A DNA stretch of 64,000 nt from Hymenopus coronatus (Eukaryota > Arthropoda > Insecta > Mantodea > Hymenopodidae): the NCBI GenBank assembly GCA_030762935.1, contig CM060883.1:51606001-51670000 (forward strand), given 5' to 3'. Under the pieces are notes generated by a model. That model made no database searches and had not been told where the DNA came from. It saw only the letters and a list, made by a program, of their open reading frames with translations. The translations under genes were made by a program, and so were the position numbers. Positions 58,301 to 59,538 of this stretch are shown in pieces; within the stretch, counting starts at the first letter, position 1, and each line of letters starts with the position of its first letter.

Positions 58301-59538
58301 GTGAATGCACCTGCATACAATTTTCAGTGATAATGGCTTCCTGAAGAATGTGCAGACCCATGTGGCTATATTGATAATCATACCATTCCTATGCATGACA
58401 CATTGATGTCGGAGGATCCAAAGAGCTTGGGCATTCAGAATAGATTTCCTACCTTGGTTTTTATGAACTGTGATTTCACCACTTTCATGGTAGCACTTGA
58501 TAGTATTATGTACTTTAGATGAGGACAGCTTAAACCTCCTGGCTCTGGCATGCTGAGAACGTTGTTTCTGAATTCCTGTATGATTCGAACACCATCTTCA
58601 TTAACTGACTTGCTTCGACCCATCATTAAGAATAAGTGACCAGAACATTGAATAACAACTGCTATTTATACGGAATGTATGCTGTCATCATTCTGGACTA
58701 TTCCCGACTGATCGCAACAGTCCCACTACTAAAGGTGCATTCGACTACCTAGGTCTTCATAGGTACAATGGTTTGGTGCACGCATTATATTTATATCAAT
58801 TTATAAAGGTATCTTCTGTTTAATATTCAGAGAGGTGTGTGACATCAGTCATTTTGTTCATTTGGATATATTTTACACTGTCCCTATTTTTGTGAAAATG
58901 GGCATTGTACTTTGAAAGACATGAAATACAGTGTCATGTAATTTAGATTTTTTTTTTTTTATTGTAGCTTAACGTCCTTTAGCCTAGTTGGTCATATCGG
59001 ACGATGAATGAAATTGGTGAAATGATGCTCAAATTACCTCGGGGTCCATGCAGCTTAAAGTTACTCGACACTCGTCTTCTCAGGATAAGGGAAAACCCCA
59101 AATAAAACCTTATCTGGGTAGCTCACCCTAAGCGAGATTCAAACTCACAACCTGTTGAATATGAGGCAGACACACTACCACCACACTACCCAGGTGGGCT
59201 AATTTAGATTTTAGCAGGACTCGTACAAAGTTTATAAGCTCCTGTAATAATCAAGCAAAGTGAAGTGTTTTATATTTTAAGAAAAGTTATTTAGTTGCTT
59301 TAAGAAGTAAAGGATTCACATTGAATAAATTCTAATATTTGCATATCTTTTGTTTTTCAGCAATGCAGAAATAACAGTAGTTGGTCCACGTGGTTCTGGC
59401 CAAAAGGCCACTGTTGTTGGCATAGATGATTTTGGTTTCCTAAGAGTGCGAGGCCAGGATGGAGCTGGTTTCAGTGTTCACCCAGATGGTAACTCATTTG
59501 ACATGTTAGGAGGACTTGTAGCCCCGAAAATCATATAG
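1693..59538 (+). CDS. HLCS: Holocarboxylase synthetase (biotin--protein ligase), nine visible exons, 5' incomplete
   Basis: The enzyme activates biotin to biotinyl-AMP and transfers it to a lysine of the biotin carboxylases (acetyl-CoA, pyruvate, propionyl-CoA and methylcrotonyl-CoA carboxylases), in the cytosol and mitochondria. The coding join is 1693-2149, 12163-12462, 18357-18719, 25511-25853, 40256-40438, 42197-42490, 47467-47581, 48535-48757 and 59361-59538. All eight introns have GT/AG borders and preserve frame, giving 817 residues counted from Ser at 1695. Family marks are KPPNILVY at 223, GTGRSNNTWLSP from 591, KWPNDIY at 653-659, KIGG at 665-668, GCGIN at 685-689 and HPDGNSFDML near the C-terminus. 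The human protein is 726 residues, so this one is longer, with an extended N-terminal part. The start codon is not certain: the first exon begins in mid-codon, and the first internal ATG after the acceptor is at 1713. The assignment to HLCS is firm; the exact 5' end is unknown. Confidence 0.95.
2225..2955 (-). mobile_element. Deleted mariner element with TIRs and TA target site
   Basis: Inverted ends match: the left begins CGAGAGCGATTTGGAAAG and the right, reverse-complemented, begins CGAGGGTGATTCAGAAAT. Both are flanked by TA (2223-2224 and 2956-2957). The minus strand encodes broken pieces of a mariner transposase C-terminal half: NPDLAPRDFHLLPNIKKWL around 2530-2465 (the PDLAP..F block with the third catalytic Asp), DEELKESINGWL, and the closing YDKCWNVYGNYV near 2375-2340. 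Stops and frame changes separate these pieces, and the N-terminal half is reduced. The element starts only 75 bp after an exon donor. Full-length mariners are about 1.3 kb, so this copy has lost nearly half. Confidence 0.8.
3978..4200 (+). repeat. tRNA-derived SINE, family A, copy 1
   Basis: A tRNA-like head GTGGTGTAGTGGTTACCATG is followed by a B-box-like GATTCAAATCTGG. Then come AAAATCCTTAACATGGCTTCC and a TGGTCCCATGTAATG body shared with copies at 15644-15940 (plus) and 53179-53452 and 56084-56330 (minus). The A and B box order shows polymerase III origin. This copy is shorter and more diverged than copy 2. Confidence 0.75.
5519..5740 (+). repeat. 0.85-kb AT-rich repeat family, partial copy
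   Basis: It shares with the fuller copies the ordered blocks TTTTGAGAAAATCAAAATTT, GAAGGGTAGTTGGGG, TTTTCTTGAAAATCTTCGTG and AAGTTCGGTATATAAAGGAC, followed by a CA/CG microsatellite (about 5688-5720) in the conserved internal position. Both ends of the element are missing. Orientation is the same as the copy at 21598-22442. Confidence 0.7.
6835..6886 (+). repeat. Two perfect tandem copies of a 26-bp unit
   Basis: GAACACATAAGAGTGGTATT plus TGTCAT occurs twice head to tail (6835-6860 and 6861-6886). A TATAAAAG box follows at about 6900. Perfect identity implies a recent duplication. No transcript can be supported from sequence. Confidence 0.8.
6940..7060 (+). repeat. Half copy of the foldback repeat at 30971-31084
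   Basis: The order AGATGGG, GCAAATTTTAGTCTTAAGATG, CTACACTAGATGTATTGGACCAA, then TCCTAACATTGGTATGAAAG parallels the right arm and flank of the hairpin at 31021-31115. Only one arm is recognisable here. This suggests a dispersed non-autonomous element whose other arm is lost or diverged. Confidence 0.55.
7061..8895. other. No feature recognised
   Basis: AT-rich intronic sequence. I see no motif-bearing reading frame, terminal repeat or tRNA-like box on either strand. Confidence 0.5.
8900..9270 (-). pseudogene. Transposase remnant, Tc1/mariner superfamily (WPPRSPDL type)
   Basis: The minus-strand frame 9204-8929 contains WPPRSPDLSICNFFLWEHIK, the third-Asp block of the large arthropod transposase group with a W(P)P(R)SPDLTPCDFFLWG motif, and reads on into ECVYVYQP. 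Only the C-terminal third is present, with no N-terminal helix-turn-helix and no clear terminal repeats. The related, better-preserved element is at 60984-63182. A simple AAAT repeat (about 9291-9322) abuts its 5' side. Confidence 0.75.
9320..10119 (+). mobile_element. 0.85-kb AT-rich repeat family, near-complete copy
   Basis: The 5' part aligns with the copy at 21598: TCTACCTATTTTGCAACAAA, then GCTTATTTGCCTGATTTATG, then CTAGATAAACACTAGCAGAG. The middle carries AGGGTAGTTTATGGCGAG and a short CA-rich tract (10010-10027). The 3' end has the hairpin arm GGTAGAGAAAGTA (10107-10119), pairing with CACTTTCTCTA at about 10077. The TCTGATGTG 5' tip is degraded. It has no coding capacity. Confidence 0.7.
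11216..11560. repeat. Diverged tandem duplication of about 175 bp
   Basis: Unit 1 starts near 11216 (GGAGAGGGGAAGAA) and unit 2 near 11383 (GGGAGAGGGAAGAACAG). Each then has GTGA..TC/GACAGTGG, a GATGATGGATAA(C/G)AT block (11276 and 11460), TTTATTTA-rich sequence and an ATAAA(C/A)AGTTT-like end. A third partial start, GGGAGAGAGGAGAATGG, is at about 11544. No coding content. Confidence 0.6.
12163..12462 (+). CDS. HLCS: HLCS exon 2 of the window
   Basis: The acceptor is CCCGACAG before 12163 and the donor is CAA|GTAAGT at 12463. The exon enters with one base and leaves with two, phase 2 at both ends, 300 bp. It encodes residues 153-251: a Ser/Thr/Pro/Gln-rich linker followed by KPPNILVYSESS at 223-234. 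That block corresponds to the KAPNILLYVG start of the amidotransferase-like domain of vertebrate HLCS and is the first clearly conserved block. Joined to exon 3 it reads through LQRHK into YTIYTIS without a break. Confidence 0.9.
15644..15940 (+). repeat. tRNA-derived SINE, family A, copy 2 (most complete)
   Basis: The tRNA-like head is CAGTTGGTGGTATAATGTTTA with a good B box GGTTCAAATCT at 15702-15712, preceded by GGTCGC. The body contains AAAATCCTTAGCATGGCTTCC, CATAGATTTACTGCACGTTA, GCAAAATTAAGCGGTCTTTC and a GTTAAAGAGCGTCCATAAAT end. The same end appears, inverted, at 56084 beside copy 4, which defines the 3' boundary of the family. Confidence 0.85.
16446..16606 (-). other. Exon-like antisense segment, unidentified
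   Basis: On the minus strand a pyrimidine-rich acceptor, CACATTTCTTAG, precedes 16606. It opens a 53-codon frame that ends at a TAG (16448-16446). The peptide has a protein-like composition and includes CAKQNWYQSLLSESQ and EFAEEPKLKHQKRY. It could be the last exon of a nested antisense gene, a decayed retrocopy, or chance. I recognise no family, and no poly(A) signal close downstream on that strand is obvious. Confidence 0.25.
17162..17246 (+). other. GC-richer exon-like patch, not compatible with HLCS
   Basis: Bounded by TGCTAG before and AAG|GTAATT after. One frame reads LMQKLIKPPLGTKTTTTAS. Its 85-bp length would shift frame and create a stop if included between HLCS exons 2 and 3, so it is not a constitutive exon. 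Its base composition differs from the AT-rich surroundings, so it may be the edge of an old inserted element continuing to about 17580. Confidence 0.25.
18357..18719 (+). CDS. HLCS: HLCS exon 3 of the window (amidotransferase-like region)
   Basis: The acceptor is TCTGTTGCAG and the donor is AAG|GTAAGT at 18720. It is 363 bp with phase 2 at both ends, so it could in principle be skipped in frame. It encodes residues 253-372. LLVVCGTVSDVLAP, FMNYLLEGGHILCLCSDFLY and the following TFRTAEV align with the LLVIATRE...F..YL..GGK.LGL.S.F block of the family, a class I glutamine-amidotransferase-like fold of the BPL_N type. The Pro-rich end (DDPAQPPGSSGR) is a linker. Confidence 0.92.
19240..19530 (+). 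repeat. Probable dispersed repeat fragment
   Basis: This GC-richer patch contains GAGGTGGTTTGCCAGTGCTT and, further on, CACCAGGGATACATCTCCC and AAACCCGGGTCATCCGTGCC. Its composition and wording resemble dispersed arthropod repeats rather than an exon. Stops occur in all frames of useful length. No ends were found. Confidence 0.4.
20040..20365 (+). repeat. 0.85-kb AT-rich repeat family, partial copy
   Basis: It shares the ordered blocks TATCTCGGAAACTG, TTATCAGTTATGCAAAAATT, TTCCCAGAAAATTCAAGATA, TACATTTTATTT, ATTTTAATCAAAATTGTTAT, TTTTTGAGAAAATTCAAAT and GTGTAGTTGGGGTGG. Its 5' and 3' termini, including the hairpin, are absent. Confidence 0.65.
20528..20960 (-). repeat. tRNA-related repeat, family C, copy 1
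   Basis: Starts with a T-run and carries an (AAT)n tract (20576-20600). It shares with 58945-59205 the blocks GGTCATATTGGACGATGAAT, GGTGAAATGATGCT, AGATAAGAGAAAACCC, AACCTTATCTGGGTAACTCA, TTCAAACTCAGGACCTCTTG and CACTACCACACTA. TTCAAACTC is an inverted B-box-like sequence, so the tRNA-like part is on the minus strand and the T-run is the inverted poly(A) tail. Confidence 0.7.
21598..22442 (+). mobile_element. 0.85-kb repeat family, best complete copy (Helentron/HINE-like architecture)
   Basis: The 5' end is TCTGATGTGGCCCATTCACG, directly followed by the subterminal repeat TGACTTTCTCTAC. The 3' end is a hairpin, left arm about 22402-22418 and right arm 22421-22441, whose right arm GTAGAGAAAGT is the inverse of the 5' subterminal repeat. 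A (CA)n tract of about 24 units (22256-22305) sits at the family's fixed internal position. It has no coding capacity. Subterminal inverted repeats, a 3' stem-loop, an internal microsatellite and absence of obvious target duplication fit non-autonomous Helentron-associated elements, but no relative with Rep/helicase is present to prove it. Confidence 0.65.
22945..23118. repeat. Long inverted repeat (hairpin), arms about 50 bp
   Basis: The left arm contains GAGTCGATTAATTGCACTAA followed by ACAACCCTTATTT (22959-22995). The right arm contains the complement, AAATAAGTGTTGTTTAGTG then TAATTAATCGACTC (about 23067-23099). Spacing is about 70 bp. A foldback or MITE-like insertion is the simplest reading. 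Confidence 0.75.
23815..24290 (+). repeat. Diverged minisatellite, about 4.5 units of 115 bp
   Basis: Successive units repeat the order CTTTGGT(G/A)AAACCA(G/C)TGGAAATT, then a CA(A)AAAT...TTTATTTACAC(A)TACAC block, then TTAGACCTAA. The TTTATTTACA block recurs at about 23838, 23948, 24067, 24180 and 24245. The last units are shortened. No coding content. Confidence 0.75.
24690..24845 (+). repeat. tRNA-derived SINE, family D
   Basis: An A-box-like GATGTTAGGCTGACTTCTC is followed about 30 bp later by a B-box GGATTCGATCT (24730-24741), a TCTTATGTCAAAGCCCCC body and a TAAAGGGGGCTAAATAAAAG tail. It is a compact pol III-type element; only one copy was noticed in the window. Confidence 0.6.
25511..25853 (+). 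CDS. HLCS: HLCS exon 4 of the window
   Basis: The acceptor is TTGATTTGCAG and the donor is GAG|GTAAAT at 25854. It enters with one base (completing Arg 373) and leaves in phase 0, 343 bp. It encodes residues 374-487. GCVVFSQIHLELDP matches the E.VLCQVHLELPPS motif, and IEIMQDLLTTHLGLECS matches the YEVLREILTTLGLSC motif, of the central HLCS region. The exon ends with TPAYFLGRYE. A partial, degenerate duplicate lies at 28594-28835. Confidence 0.95.
27041..28312 (-). mobile_element. Mariner element, full length with perfect-looking ends, inactive
   Basis: The terminal inverted repeats are 29 bp with two mismatches, both beginning CGAGGGGCATACTGAAA, and are flanked by TA at 27039-27040 and 28313-28314. 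The 1272-bp length is typical of mariner. It carries the transposase described at 27140-28149 on the minus strand. It sits in HLCS intron 4, antisense to the gene, 282 bp before the exon-4 duplicate. Confidence 0.95.
27140..28149 (-). pseudogene. Mariner transposase, frameshifted and internally deleted
   Basis: The Met is at 28149 and the N-terminal part reads MADIDVSFRQRAVIEFLVKE with helix-turn-helix blocks (EIHLRLQRAYG, NEIAAKLGLSKG). Frame is lost near 27810. There the linker between the second helix-turn-helix and LTENHKLQRR is shortened relative to the usual mariner layout. The first catalytic Asp is in IVTGDESWFHHY. Frame changes again near 27660 before SMEWHHLNSPSKKKAK. The third section carries QQDNARPHTA (second Asp) and HPPYSPDLAPSDYHLF (third Asp), consistent with DD34D, and ends NNGDYVEK. 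All three catalytic Asp residues survive, but the reading frame is broken at least twice, so the protein is not made intact. Confidence 0.9.
28594..28835 (+). pseudogene. Partial duplicate of HLCS exon 4
   Basis: It aligns to 25575-25845 of the true exon at about 88% over the 195 best-aligned bases (hand count). It keeps GCVVFSQTRLELDP and EIMQDLLTTHLGLECS. Near its 5' side a deletion of about 8 bases shifts the frame and a second deletion of about 20 bases around 28625 restores it. A 3-base deletion follows near 28730. Both breakpoints lie inside the exon, so it has neither the acceptor nor the donor: the sequence after CTTCCTAGGTC is unrelated. The frame stays open to 28969. It is a decaying segmental copy rather than a usable alternative exon, though expression cannot be excluded. 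Confidence 0.85.
30971..31084. repeat. Foldback hairpin repeat, arms about 45 bp
   Basis: The left arm starts TCTTGGTCCAGTGCTTCCGG and ends GTCTTGAGGTTAAAAT (31016). The right arm starts ATTTTAGCCTCAAGATGCAG (31038) and ends CCACTGGACCAAGA (31084). The loop is about 20 bp. A half copy is at 6940-7060, showing that it is dispersed. Confidence 0.8.
31900..32270 (+). pseudogene. Non-LTR retrotransposon (LINE) reverse transcriptase 3' remnant
   Basis: The frame 31996-32196 reads MKCLRRIARKTRKNRIRNER, which is the MKFLR(R/K)I.G.TR.DRIRNE block found just after the reverse transcriptase in many arthropod LINEs. It is followed by EIKQK..VGRIEERQWMGEE and a decayed R..GRP-like basic end. Just upstream (about 31916-31945) AQKIYKIVIEPILF recalls the L.KTV.RP.LLYG motif. 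The coding sequence is broken by stops and indels. Confidence 0.65.
32956..33131. repeat. Near-perfect long inverted repeat, arms about 65 bp
   Basis: The left arm contains CTTCTAACCAGGTAAAAACT then TGGCTTGATACCAA (32975-33006). The right arm contains TTGGTATCAAGCCAAGTTTT then TACCTGGTTAGAAG (33080-33113). The arms continue outwards with AAAATCTTCTCGAG paired to CCGAAAAGATTTT. The spacer is about 45 bp. High arm identity suggests recent insertion or ongoing conversion. Confidence 0.85.
33690..33960 (-). repeat. tRNA-derived SINE, family B, copy 1
   Basis: Shares with 36585-36850 the blocks ACTAGCTGAAAAATTCAATG, AGCTGGAATTTGAACACAGT (inverted B box), GTAACCATTGAGCTACAGTG (inverted A box region), GTCTCCCTTCAGA and AACTATTAGGCAGTTTTATT. 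Read on the minus strand the boxes have pol III order. Confidence 0.75.
34185..34262 (+). repeat. tRNA-like fragment
   Basis: GTGACCGAGAAGTTAAGAAG followed after about 30 bp by TAGGTTCAAATCTTGCCTG looks like an A box and a B box in the right order and spacing. It does not fold into a convincing cloverleaf by eye, so it is called a SINE head rather than a tRNA gene. Confidence 0.4.
34480..35166 (-). pseudogene. Tc1-type transposase relic
   Basis: On the minus strand, 35080-34875 encodes WNNVILSNEVTFSFIHKGKV and YCPKGSRYISKYV, matching the catalytic-domain start (SDE.TF) of Tc1 transposases. After stops and frameshifts, about 34770-34500 gives EFVQDNHPVHTSQKVSK (second Asp) and DWCPCSAELNPIENA (SP(D)LNPIEN block) then EVKRGLRSSLP. 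The third catalytic acid is Glu in an AELNPIEN context. No terminal repeats were found. It is clearly dead. Confidence 0.75.
35720..36576 (-). mobile_element. 0.85-kb repeat family, nearly complete copy
   Basis: Inverted relative to 21598-22442. The 3' hairpin side is at about 35720-35760 (AGCTAGAGAAGG), the microsatellite at 35853-35870, then CCCCCACCCCCATTACCC and TTGATTAAAATATTGCATAT blocks. The 5' end, reverse-complemented, is TCTGATGTGTTCCATTCACA at 36576. The outer arm of the hairpin is missing here. Confidence 0.7.
36585..36850 (-). repeat. tRNA-derived SINE, family B, copy 2
   Basis: ACCAGCTGAAAAATTCAATG and AGCCAGGATTTGAACATGG, then CTAACCATTGAGCTACTGTG and ATCAGGCAATTTTATTATTG parallel copy 1 at 33690. 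It begins within a few bases of the 5' tip of the preceding 0.85-kb repeat, so one inserted beside or into the other. Confidence 0.75.
37277..37400 (-). repeat. 0.85-kb repeat family, 3' fragment
   Basis: GAAGAGAAGGTATTGTATAG, ACATTTTTGGGGTTCCCTGG and TAGCATTCTAGGAAAAAAGG match the corresponding part of the 49185 and 54050 copies. It then enters a GA/G-rich simple repeat (37383-37412) where the others have TG repeats, and the rest is gone. Confidence 0.6.
37779..37868. repeat. Inverted repeat, arms about 36 bp
   Basis: The left arm contains GATGGGCTCGCCTCTGGTGG then ATTTAAGAA. The right arm contains TTCCTAAATCCACTATCAGA then GGCAAGCCCATTTACTAC. The loop is about 15 bp. It looks like a small foldback element. 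Confidence 0.7.
38420..39040 (-). pseudogene. Transposase relic of the DUF4817-associated Tc1/mariner group
   Basis: The minus frame 39043-38732 contains STRRIIGLIFFNETINAERY then LILGPFFDCLMKEEKSYGL, the central RIIGP.FF..TV..E.YL..I..PF block of these transposases. After a frame break, about 38690-38580 gives a decayed (S)LDLSSCNFYLWGPLKNKV like W.PRSPDLTPCDF.LWG.LKD.V. The second catalytic Asp region is degraded. No ends are identified. Confidence 0.65.
40256..40438 (+). CDS. HLCS: HLCS exon 5 of the window
   Basis: The acceptor is TACTTTTTTCCACAG and the donor is GAG|GTAAGT. It is 183 bp, phase 0 on both sides, encoding residues 488-548. LKQEFLNGLKDKLESENILK and the later SIMPVLVHACPENFSTIEYF align with the region joining the N-terminal domain to the catalytic core, where the family shows a CIPVV..ME.FS...F-like pattern. 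It reads directly into NLQSDILGRLVIYSEV of exon 6. Confidence 0.93.
40598..40705 (-). repeat. 0.85-kb repeat family, 3' fragment
   Basis: CTTCTACTATGTATAGTAAGAAGG is the remains of the terminal hairpin. TTTCACCTAAAAATTTGATA, AAATTTCACTTGAAAGATAC and TTGAGGCCCCCTAAATC follow in the usual order. The element stops before the microsatellite. Confidence 0.6.
41530..41985 (+). pseudogene. LINE 3' remnant with zinc-like C-terminal motif
   Basis: The frame 41595-41798 encodes MCSICGEKEDEVCIIFQCRT followed by NNWKKNLISRKWLLRN. This recalls the CPLC...ED..H.L..C..T..WR..L..RKWL motif at the C-terminus of many arthropod LINE ORF2 proteins, with the usual His replaced by Cys here. The upstream part, in another frame, has GLALFRLGMEIKENEGRGYP. 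A short tail, ATAAATAAATAAAAAGG (about 41970), follows the coding remnant. Confidence 0.65.
42197..42490 (+). CDS. HLCS: HLCS exon 6 of the window (start of ligase core, biotin/ATP loop)
   Basis: The acceptor is CTTTATTTGCAG and the donor is CAA|GTAAGG. It is 294 bp, phase 0, residues 549-646. It begins the BPL/LplA-type catalytic domain: ILGRLVIYSEVMTSSMDVL, then SGTGRSNNTWLSPEGCAMF, then QHIPLLQHIVALSVVSAIC. The adenylate-binding loop at 591-597 is GTGRSNN. Compared with E. coli BirA GRGRRG, the first Arg is Thr and the last Gly is Asn, while the Arg equivalent to BirA Arg118 is kept (594). Confidence 0.96.
42541..42690 (-). repeat. tRNA-derived SINE, family B, diverged copy 3
   Basis: ACTAGAAAATTCAAAGTCAT, AGCTGGGATTTCATACACAT and GCTCTAACTATTTAAGTTAT follow the same order as the copies at 33690 and 36585, but the inverted B box is mutated. 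The 3' part is not recognisable. Confidence 0.5.
43430..44400 (-). pseudogene. Antisense LINE remnant (endonuclease-RT linker and RT start)
   Basis: On the minus strand, 44254-44042 gives ATWDACKEFQRWYKREIRRA, the W..Y...R..YKREIRRAK.ESW linker between endonuclease and reverse transcriptase. Further on, about 43615-43500 gives PKLGRQLYCRPKDFCPISVI followed by SFMLKVFERLVDRYLRDE, the classic PK.G(R)....DFRPISL.SF.LK..ERLVDRYLR reverse-transcriptase motif of the Jockey/R1 type. Frames change between these blocks, so the copy is dead. The part after ERLVD is missing. Confidence 0.85.
45640..46620 (-). pseudogene. Antisense LINE remnant (RT active-site region to C-terminus)
   Basis: Minus-strand pieces in order: YKMYADSTVIM at about 46455 (the YADDT box with the second catalytic Asp changed to Ser), NNIEAWFTKGQIKINAPKAP near 46350 (the L..W...W...N..KT block), HPLFTYAALVWRYDA near 46045, then LQTFRNNILQM and KVLGNYDTQT, ending in the 45842-45640 frame RPLRRNKYSSAILYNYDTDY. 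This is the usual order of a Jockey-like reverse transcriptase. Numerous stops and frameshifts are present. Confidence 0.75.
47467..47581 (+). CDS. HLCS: HLCS exon 7 of the window (KWPNDIY exon)
   Basis: The acceptor is TTTTGTTACAG and the donor is TTG|GTAAGT. It is 115 bp, phase 0 in and phase 1 out, residues 647-684 plus the first base of Gly 685. It contains LRLKWPNDIY, with the Lys, Trp, Pro, Asn and Asp that line the biotin and AMP site in all biotin ligases, then AKIGGLAVNSRVESAVVVCN. The KIGG turn is intact. Confidence 0.97.
47582..48534 (+). other. HLCS: HLCS intron 7 of the window (0.95 kb)
   Basis: The borders are GTAAGT and TTTTATTCCAATAAAG. AT-rich, with no repeat or reading frame of note. 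It is the shortest intron of the gene and the only one without recognisable mobile DNA. Confidence 0.85.
48535..48757 (+). CDS. HLCS: HLCS exon 8 of the window
   Basis: The acceptor is TTCCAATAAAG and the donor is CAG|GTAATT. It is 223 bp, phase 1 in and phase 2 out, residues 686-758. It starts with GCGINLDNKYPTTCINEVI, matching the GCGFNV.N..PT.CINDLI motif, and ends with VLHQYYSYWLHS, matching LYYRYW.HS. The helices between close the catalytic domain. The acceptor has a weaker pyrimidine tract than the other acceptors, but the codon join (Gly) and homology leave little doubt. Confidence 0.95.
49185..50101 (-). mobile_element. 0.85-kb repeat family, complete copy
   Basis: The 3' hairpin is at 49185-49224: ACTTTCTCTACTTAGCACAT facing TAGTTAGAGAAGG. 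A GT/GC microsatellite is at 49320-49408. CCCACCCAACCCCAAACTAC, ATTTTGATTAAAATACTGTA and CCTCTGAAGACCTCTTCATT blocks follow. The inner subterminal repeat TGTAGAGAAAGTCATGTG is at 50069, and the end at 50100 is ACACATCAG. Length about 0.92 kb. The terminal base pair differs from the A|TCTGATGTG junction seen in three other copies. Confidence 0.75.
50240..52650. other. Unassigned intronic stretch, possibly decayed mobile DNA
   Basis: Minus-strand open frames occur at 50780-50439, 51437-51222 and 52251-52054. Their peptides (for example FKQLGNYVTEIVDRVPQKLH) are not obviously random, but I recognise no family. GC is slightly higher than in the neighbouring intron. There are no terminal repeats. 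A CTTT/CCTT simple repeat lies at 50848-50880. A decayed retroelement is possible but unsupported. Confidence 0.3.
53179..53452 (-). repeat. tRNA-derived SINE, family A, copy 3 (inverted)
   Basis: Reading the minus strand gives the family order: a tRNA-like head with TACTGGTTATCATGTTAGCC at 53440-53420, a B-box region degraded to AGCTCAAACATGG, the AAAATCTTTAGCATGGATTCC body, and the TTAAGAAGTGTCCATG end at 53179. Family membership is clear although the B box is decayed. Confidence 0.75.
54050..54917 (-). mobile_element. 0.85-kb repeat inserted inside a mariner
   Basis: The hairpin end is ACTTTCTCTATAGGTACTAT facing TGTATAGAGAAGG (54050-54089). A TG-rich microsatellite lies at 54187-54233. 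The full set of family blocks follows, ending TGTAGAGAAAGTCATGTG then AACACATCAGA. Because it lies within a mariner whose sequence resumes on both sides, its borders are fixed almost to the base. No target duplication is evident at the junctions, which contain T-runs. Confidence 0.85.
54925..55889 (-). pseudogene. Mariner transposase relic
   Basis: The Met is at 55889 (MKKLEYRAVIKFFIKEGLTP). Then, across frame changes, come VADFKRGRESIQNDP, KIANALGISKEHIDHILHQE (second helix-turn-helix), TMDETWIHHYTLESKQQS (first catalytic Asp), SAAKKAKMVLSVEKIMA, YSPDLAPSDFHLFPKLKKF (third Asp) and AVNEYFTAHPE followed by a stop. The last codons, HRWTKCIDIRGDYV, are still readable to 54925. The middle, where the second Asp should lie, is damaged. 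This family differs from the 27041 mariner in both ends and protein. Confidence 0.88.
56084..56330 (-). repeat. tRNA-derived SINE, family A, copy 4 (inverted)
   Basis: It ends at TATGGACGCTCTTAACTACC (56084), the inverse of the GTTAAAGAGCGTCCATA end of copy 2. Its body carries CATAAATCTATGACACAGGA and CTTCCAAAGGAAGCCATGCT. The inverted B box is CGGGTTTGAACCTGCAACC. The tRNA-like start is near 56325 (GGTAACCATGG). It is well preserved. Confidence 0.85.
57433..58907 (-). mobile_element. Tc1 element with TIRs and TA flanks
   Basis: The inverted ends are CAATACCCATTTCCACAAAA and, reverse-complemented from the right, CAATGCCCATTTTCACAAAA. They are alignable over about 42 bp with five differences and flanked by TA (57431-57432 and 58908-58909). 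The 1475-bp length fits Tc1. It carries a broken transposase on the minus strand. Confidence 0.9.
57550..58626 (-). pseudogene. Tc1 transposase relic
   Basis: It starts MMGRSKSVNEDGVRIIQEFR at 58626. Further pieces are ASVTVWGLHGCPGTGSLAHL at about 58045-57990, LHICNGTVNAEAYIQILAQA, HRQCICKLNCPAYSPDLSPI then ENV near 57810, and LKTFIQQERDSIPVAVVERL followed by SLMPRRLQCVINRRSDAI. These are in the usual Tc1 order but in three frames. SPDLSPIEN retains the third catalytic residue region. The second Asp region is altered, and the element is inactive. Confidence 0.88.
58945..59205 (-). repeat. tRNA-related repeat, family C, copy 2
   Basis: It begins with a T-run (58948-58962) and carries GGTCATATCGGACGATGAAT, GGTGAAATGATGCT, AAAACCTTATCTGGGTAGCT, GAGATTCAAACTCACAACCT (inverted B box) and ACACTACCACCACACTACCC. 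It matches the copy at 20528-20960 block for block. It lies about 155 bp before the last HLCS exon. Confidence 0.75.
59361..59538 (+). CDS. HLCS: HLCS last exon (C-terminal cap)
   Basis: The acceptor is TTTTGTTTTTCAG. It enters with one base completing Ser 759, encodes residues 760-817 and stops with TAG at 59536-59538. EITVVGPRGSGQKATVVGID, DFGFLRV and SVHPDGNSFDMLGGLVAPK match the BPL_C small beta-barrel domain that closes over the active site and ends the family's proteins. The final residues are KII. Confidence 0.97.

Larger units (their letters stand above)
48758..59360 (+). other. HLCS: HLCS intron 8 of the window (10.6 kb)
   Basis: The borders are GTAATT and TTTTGTTTTTCAG. It contains a complete 0.85-kb repeat (49185-50101), a CTTT/CCTT simple repeat (50848-50880), an unassigned region with broken antisense frames (50240-52650), two SINEs (53179-53452, 56084-56330), a mariner split by a 0.85-kb repeat (53979-56050), a Tc1 element (57433-58907) and a family C repeat (58945-59205). 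Confidence 0.75.
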
